A model generated the notes under the pieces. That model searched no databases. It saw only the letters and a list, made by a program, of their open reading frames with translations, and had not been told where the DNA came from. A DNA stretch of 7,910 nt, from positions 1 to 7,910 of the forward strand of contig JBGAVQ010000265.1 in the NCBI GenBank assembly GCA_044228045.1, in the 5' to 3' direction. The position numbers and the translations under genes were made by a program. Within the stretch, counting starts at the first letter, position 1, and every line of letters begins with the position of its first letter. Shown here piece after piece: positions 5,517-7,910 of this stretch. The DNA comes from JAXLVB01 sp044228045 (GTDB lineage Bacteria; Bacteroidota; Bacteroidia; Cytophagales; Spirosomataceae).

Positions 5517-6227
5517 ATGCAACAACCCAAAACAATTCAGTCCATCAATACCAAAGCTATCATTGTTTGCATGGTACTGCTGTTTATTGCCCTGCAAATC
5601 GGCTTTCATCCCACTTATTTTCAGTATTTTCCAGAATTCAAGAAATTCACTTGGCTGCATCATATTCACGGAGCTTTAATGGCTTCGTGGATTTTCTTTT
5701 TGGTGATACAACCTATTTTGATTCATAAAAAGAAGTTTGTAGCACATCGTTTCGTTGGCAGACTTTCATATATCACTGCCCCGCTAATGATAGTTTCTAT
5801 GTTTTTGGTGTTGAGGTTTACTTATCACAAACACGTATTGGATATTTCCATGAAAGAGGAAATGTCAAACCAAGCACCAATCATCATGCAATTATTCAGT
5901 TTTACGGTTTTATATGCACTTGCCATTATTTACAGAAAGAATACTTTTTATCACATGCGATTTATGATTGGAACAGCCCTGCTGCTGATGATACCCATAG
6001 TAGGCAGAATATTTTTTGAATATTTTGCCGCAGAAGTATGGTATGATTTGTATGTAAGCGTGGGCATTGCTTTCTTTTTAATGATATATGATGTCCGTAA
6101 AAAGAAAGATTGGAAACCTTATGCCATTGTTACGGGGGTACTTTTCTCCATTTTAATTGTTTATCTTGCTCGTTATTCGGAGGCTTGGCAAGCAGTTGGT
6201 CGGTTTGTGGTGCATACGTTTTATTAA
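5517..6227 (+). CDS. Seven-helix membrane protein with conserved histidines, family not firmly recognised
   Basis: The product is 236 residues from ATG 5517; an ATG at 5484 would add 11 polar residues (METTDCISNKA) and cannot be excluded. About seven membrane helices are visible, at roughly 14-31, 50-70, 79-100, 120-139, 147-168, 175-191 and 201-219. Histidines sit at helix ends: HHIH (48-51), AHRFVGRLSY (H77) and YHMRF (H146). The layout recalls DUF2306-type or cytochrome b561-like membrane proteins that may bind haem, but this is only a resemblance. Over a 48-residue stretch it matches the partial protein at 7648-7910 at 23 positions, so the two are paralogues either side of the permease gene. 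It starts 44 bp after the restored C45 stop. Confidence 0.75.
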   Translation: MQQPKTIQSINTKAIIVCMVLLFIALQIGFHPTYFQYFPEFKKFTWLHHIHGALMASWIFFLVIQPILIHKKKFVAHRFVGRLSYITAPLMIVSMFLVLRFTYHKHVLDISMKEEMSNQAPIIMQLFSFTVLYALAIIYRKNTFYHMRFMIGTALLLMIPIVGRIFFEYFAAEVWYDLYVSVGIAFFLMIYDVRKKKDWKPYAIVTGVLFSILIVYLARYSEAWQAVGRFVVHTFY

Positions 6228-6324
6228 GCCATAAAAGCATTATCAGAAGTTTTTAAAGGGACTTATAGGTAGGACAGGGTACGGTGTTGGGTGGAAACAC
6301 AAGCAATAAACTCAATAGAACATA
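6228..6324 (+). other. Short intergenic gap before the permease gene
   Basis: 97 bp with no visible gene. I see no TAnnTTTG box and no strong hairpin. The stretch 6270-6300 is G-rich and unlike the coding neighbours, but it has no recognisable function. Confidence 0.5.
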
Positions 6325-7623
6325 ATGTCGGAAAAAGAAAATCTCAAACGTGAAATCGGAGTACGGGCACTCACGTTGGCCTTGTTGAATATTCTGATTG
6401 GATCGGGGATTTTTGTTATTCCTGCCATTATTGCCGAAAACCTGGGGTCTGCCGCTATTGTTGCCTACTTAGTTTGTGGAATACTTGTGTTTTTAATTGC
6501 CTTGTGTTTTGCCGAAGTTGCCAGCAAAACCACCATCAGCGGCGGAATTTATACCTATATTGAGAGAGCATTTGGTCCTTATACGGGATTTCTGGCCAAT
6601 AATCTCTACTGGCTGGGCTGTGCCGTGGTAGCAGATGCAGCCATTGCCAACGCACTGGCTGATACGCTAAAATATTTCTTTCCACTTTTGGACAATGAAA
6701 TAGTTAGGGCGCTATTTTTCCTTTTCCTTTTTGGCGGCTTTGCCCTGCTGAATATTACGAGTGTGAAAAATAGCGTTCGGTTTATAGAATTTGCCACCGT
6801 AGCAAAACTCACACCCTTGGTTTTGTTGTTAGTGGCGGGAATTGCTTTTGTGTCGGTCGAAAATTTGCGGTGGACTTCCATTCCCACCCTTGACAATACC
6901 ATAACGGCCTCTCTACTCTTATTCTTTGCTTTTACGGGGGTCGAAACTCCTTTAATCAACGGCGGTGAAATCAAAAACGCCAAACGCACCGTGCCGCTTG
7001 CCATTTTTTTAGGCATCGGCGGAATGTTAATGCTGGTCATGTCCATTCAATTGGTTACCCAAGGCGTTTTGGGCCAAACGATTACTTTGCACAAAGATGC
7101 CCCTTTGGCGGCAGTAGGTGAAGTTATTGCTGGCAAAGCAGGATTTACTTTGGTCATTGTGGCTACTGCCCTTTCTATGCTCGGCCTTCTGAGTGGCGAA
7201 ATCCTTTCCATTCCACGCATCCTCTTTGCGGGGGCAAGGGATGGATTGATGCCAAAGCCTTTGGCCTCTGTCCATCCCCGTTTTTTTACGCCGCATATTG
7301 CCGTGGCGGTTTATGCTTCCTTGGGGTTTTTGTTTGCCGTTGCGGGTGGGTTCAAACAATTAGCCATCATAAGCAGTGCTTGTAGTTTGTTGATTTATCT
7401 CGGAACAGTCTTGGCTACTTTAAAACTCAGAAAGACCGAATGGACCACCTCAGAAAAAACTTTCAGCGTACCGGGTGGGTTTATTGTGCCTATGTTGGCA
7501 ACGGCGGGGATTCTATGGTTGCTTTCGGGTCTAACAAAACCCGAATTTACGGGCATATCTATTTTTATTGTCGTACTTTCGGTCATTTATGTATTGGTTA
7601 AATTGGCAAAGAAAAAACTTTAA
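6325..7623 (+). CDS. APC-superfamily amino-acid permease
   Basis: The product is 432 residues with about 12 membrane helices, the normal size for the APC family. The first helix carries the substrate-binding signature GSGIF (residues 26-30) followed by VIPA. Helix 2 leads into FAEVASKTTISGGIYTYIERAFGPYTGFL (62-90), the conserved 'sGG.y.Yl..afGp..gfl' stretch. Helix 6 has FFAFTGVE (200-207), the unwound second binding segment, followed by GGEIKNAKRTVPLAI (213-227), matching the family's GEvkNPkRtiPrAi. The RILFAGARDGLMPKPLASVHPRF motif (299-321) is also typical. It should import amino acids or amines by proton- or sodium-coupled symport or exchange; the substrate cannot be told from sequence. 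The next gene follows after 24 bp, suggesting one transcript. Confidence 0.92.
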   Translation: MSEKENLKREIGVRALTLALLNILIGSGIFVIPAIIAENLGSAAIVAYLVCGILVFLIALCFAEVASKTTISGGIYTYIERAFGPYTGFLANNLYWLGCAVVADAAIANALADTLKYFFPLLDNEIVRALFFLFLFGGFALLNITSVKNSVRFIEFATVAKLTPLVLLLVAGIAFVSVENLRWTSIPTLDNTITASLLLFFAFTGVETPLINGGEIKNAKRTVPLAIFLGIGGMLMLVMSIQLVTQGVLGQTITLHKDAPLAAVGEVIAGKAGFTLVIVATALSMLGLLSGEILSIPRILFAGARDGLMPKPLASVHPRFFTPHIAVAVYASLGFLFAVAGGFKQLAIISSACSLLIYLGTVLATLKLRKTEWTTSEKTFSVPGGFIVPMLATAGILWLLSGLTKPEFTGISIFIVVLSVIYVLVKLAKKKL

Positions 7624-7647
7624 TATCGCCTCTTAAAAAACAATCAA

Positions 7648-7910
7648 ATGCGGGCAATGAAATTCTATTACCACAACCTTGGTTATTGGTTCCTATCTTT
7701 CATTGTACTGGCCTTTGGGGGTTTTTACACTACTTATTTTATCATCATCTTCGAACCGACCCCCGTCCTTATTCACGCCCATTTTGTATTGATGGCACTG
7801 TGGATTTTGATGCTCATTGCCCAGCCTTTTCTCATCAAATTCAAAAAACTTTCATGGCATAGGTTATTAGGTAAAGCAAGCTACATTTTGGTGCCGTTGT
7901 TGTTAATAAC
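7648..7910 (+). CDS. 5' part of a second seven-helix membrane protein, paralogue of 5517-6227 (runs off the window)
   Basis: The frame is open from ATG 7648 to the edge (87 codons). An in-frame ATG at 7657 (MKFYYHNLGYW) is an equally good start. Visible helices are at about 13-35, 46-64 and 76 onward. The segment HAHFVLMALWILMLIAQPFLIKFKKLSWHRLLGKASYI (43-80) aligns with HIHGALMASWIFFLVIQPILIHKKKFVAHRFVGRLSYI of the upstream paralogue. The shared residues are the HxH, LMA.WI, QP.LI, KK, HR..G and SYI positions. Placement 24 bp after the permease suggests co-transcription. Its function is unknown. Confidence 0.75.
   Translation, partial: MRAMKFYYHNLGYWFLSFIVLAFGGFYTTYFIIIFEPTPVLIHAHFVLMALWILMLIAQPFLIKFKKLSWHRLLGKASYILVPLLLI

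Noticed and set aside
6228..6265. Intrinsic terminator after the seven-helix gene
   Set aside because: There is an A-rich and a T-rich stretch but no stable stem pairing between them.
6606..7046. Minus-strand frame of 146 codons opposite the permease
   Set aside because: It is antisense to strongly conserved APC motifs, and its composition mirrors the membrane-protein codons on the other strand.

Overview
The window looks like chromosomal DNA of a Bacteroidota member, probably a Cytophagales-type organism such as the Spirosoma/Runella relatives. This rests on AT-rich but mixed codon use, A-rich leaders without clear Shine-Dalgarno sites, promoters of the TTTG-N19-TAnnTTTG type, Ala-Gln signal-peptide junctions, and family content: DUF418 protein, WG-repeat lipoprotein, secreted NTF2-like proteins and a C45 acyltransferase. 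The genus is inference.

Layout. At the left edge, on the minus strand, are the first 30 codons of a secreted protein (1-91), then a long hairpin (115-162), then a small secreted cysteine-containing protein (262-651). A 340-bp divergent regulatory region follows (652-991). It holds a near-perfect minus-strand promoter (723-753), three GGGATAG boxes phased at 20 and 40 bp upstream of it, a second family of 17-bp direct repeats, and a plus-strand -7 box. All genes from there on are on the plus strand: an NTF2-like lipoprotein (992-1531), a 52-codon remnant of a DUF418 gene (1584-1742), an intact DUF418 membrane protein (1817-3130), a REP-like hairpin element (about 3208-3265), an exported DUF4440/NTF2-like protein (3298-3813), a WG-repeat lipoprotein (3845-4285), and a C45-family Ntn-hydrolase gene (4291-5447/5472). 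The right part is a likely transport/membrane unit: a 7-helix membrane protein (5517-6227), an APC-superfamily amino-acid permease (6325-7623), and the 5' part of a second 7-helix paralogue (7648-edge).

The C45 gene is damaged twice in this sequence. An assembly gap of four N lies in its 5' part, with lengths that do not keep frame. An exact 10-bp tandem duplication (5390-5409) shifts its last codons out of frame, and removing one copy restores a natural C-terminus ending at 5470-5472.

How the genes work together: 3298-5472 is tightly spaced (31 and 5 bp gaps) and probably co-transcribed; all three products carry export signals, so an envelope or periplasmic role is likely. The permease and the following 7-helix gene are 24 bp apart and probably share a transcript. 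I found no recognisable defence, secretion or CRISPR system. The points most worth checking are the repeat-rich divergent regulatory region, the DUF418 remnant, the REP-like element and the 10-bp duplication in the C45 gene.
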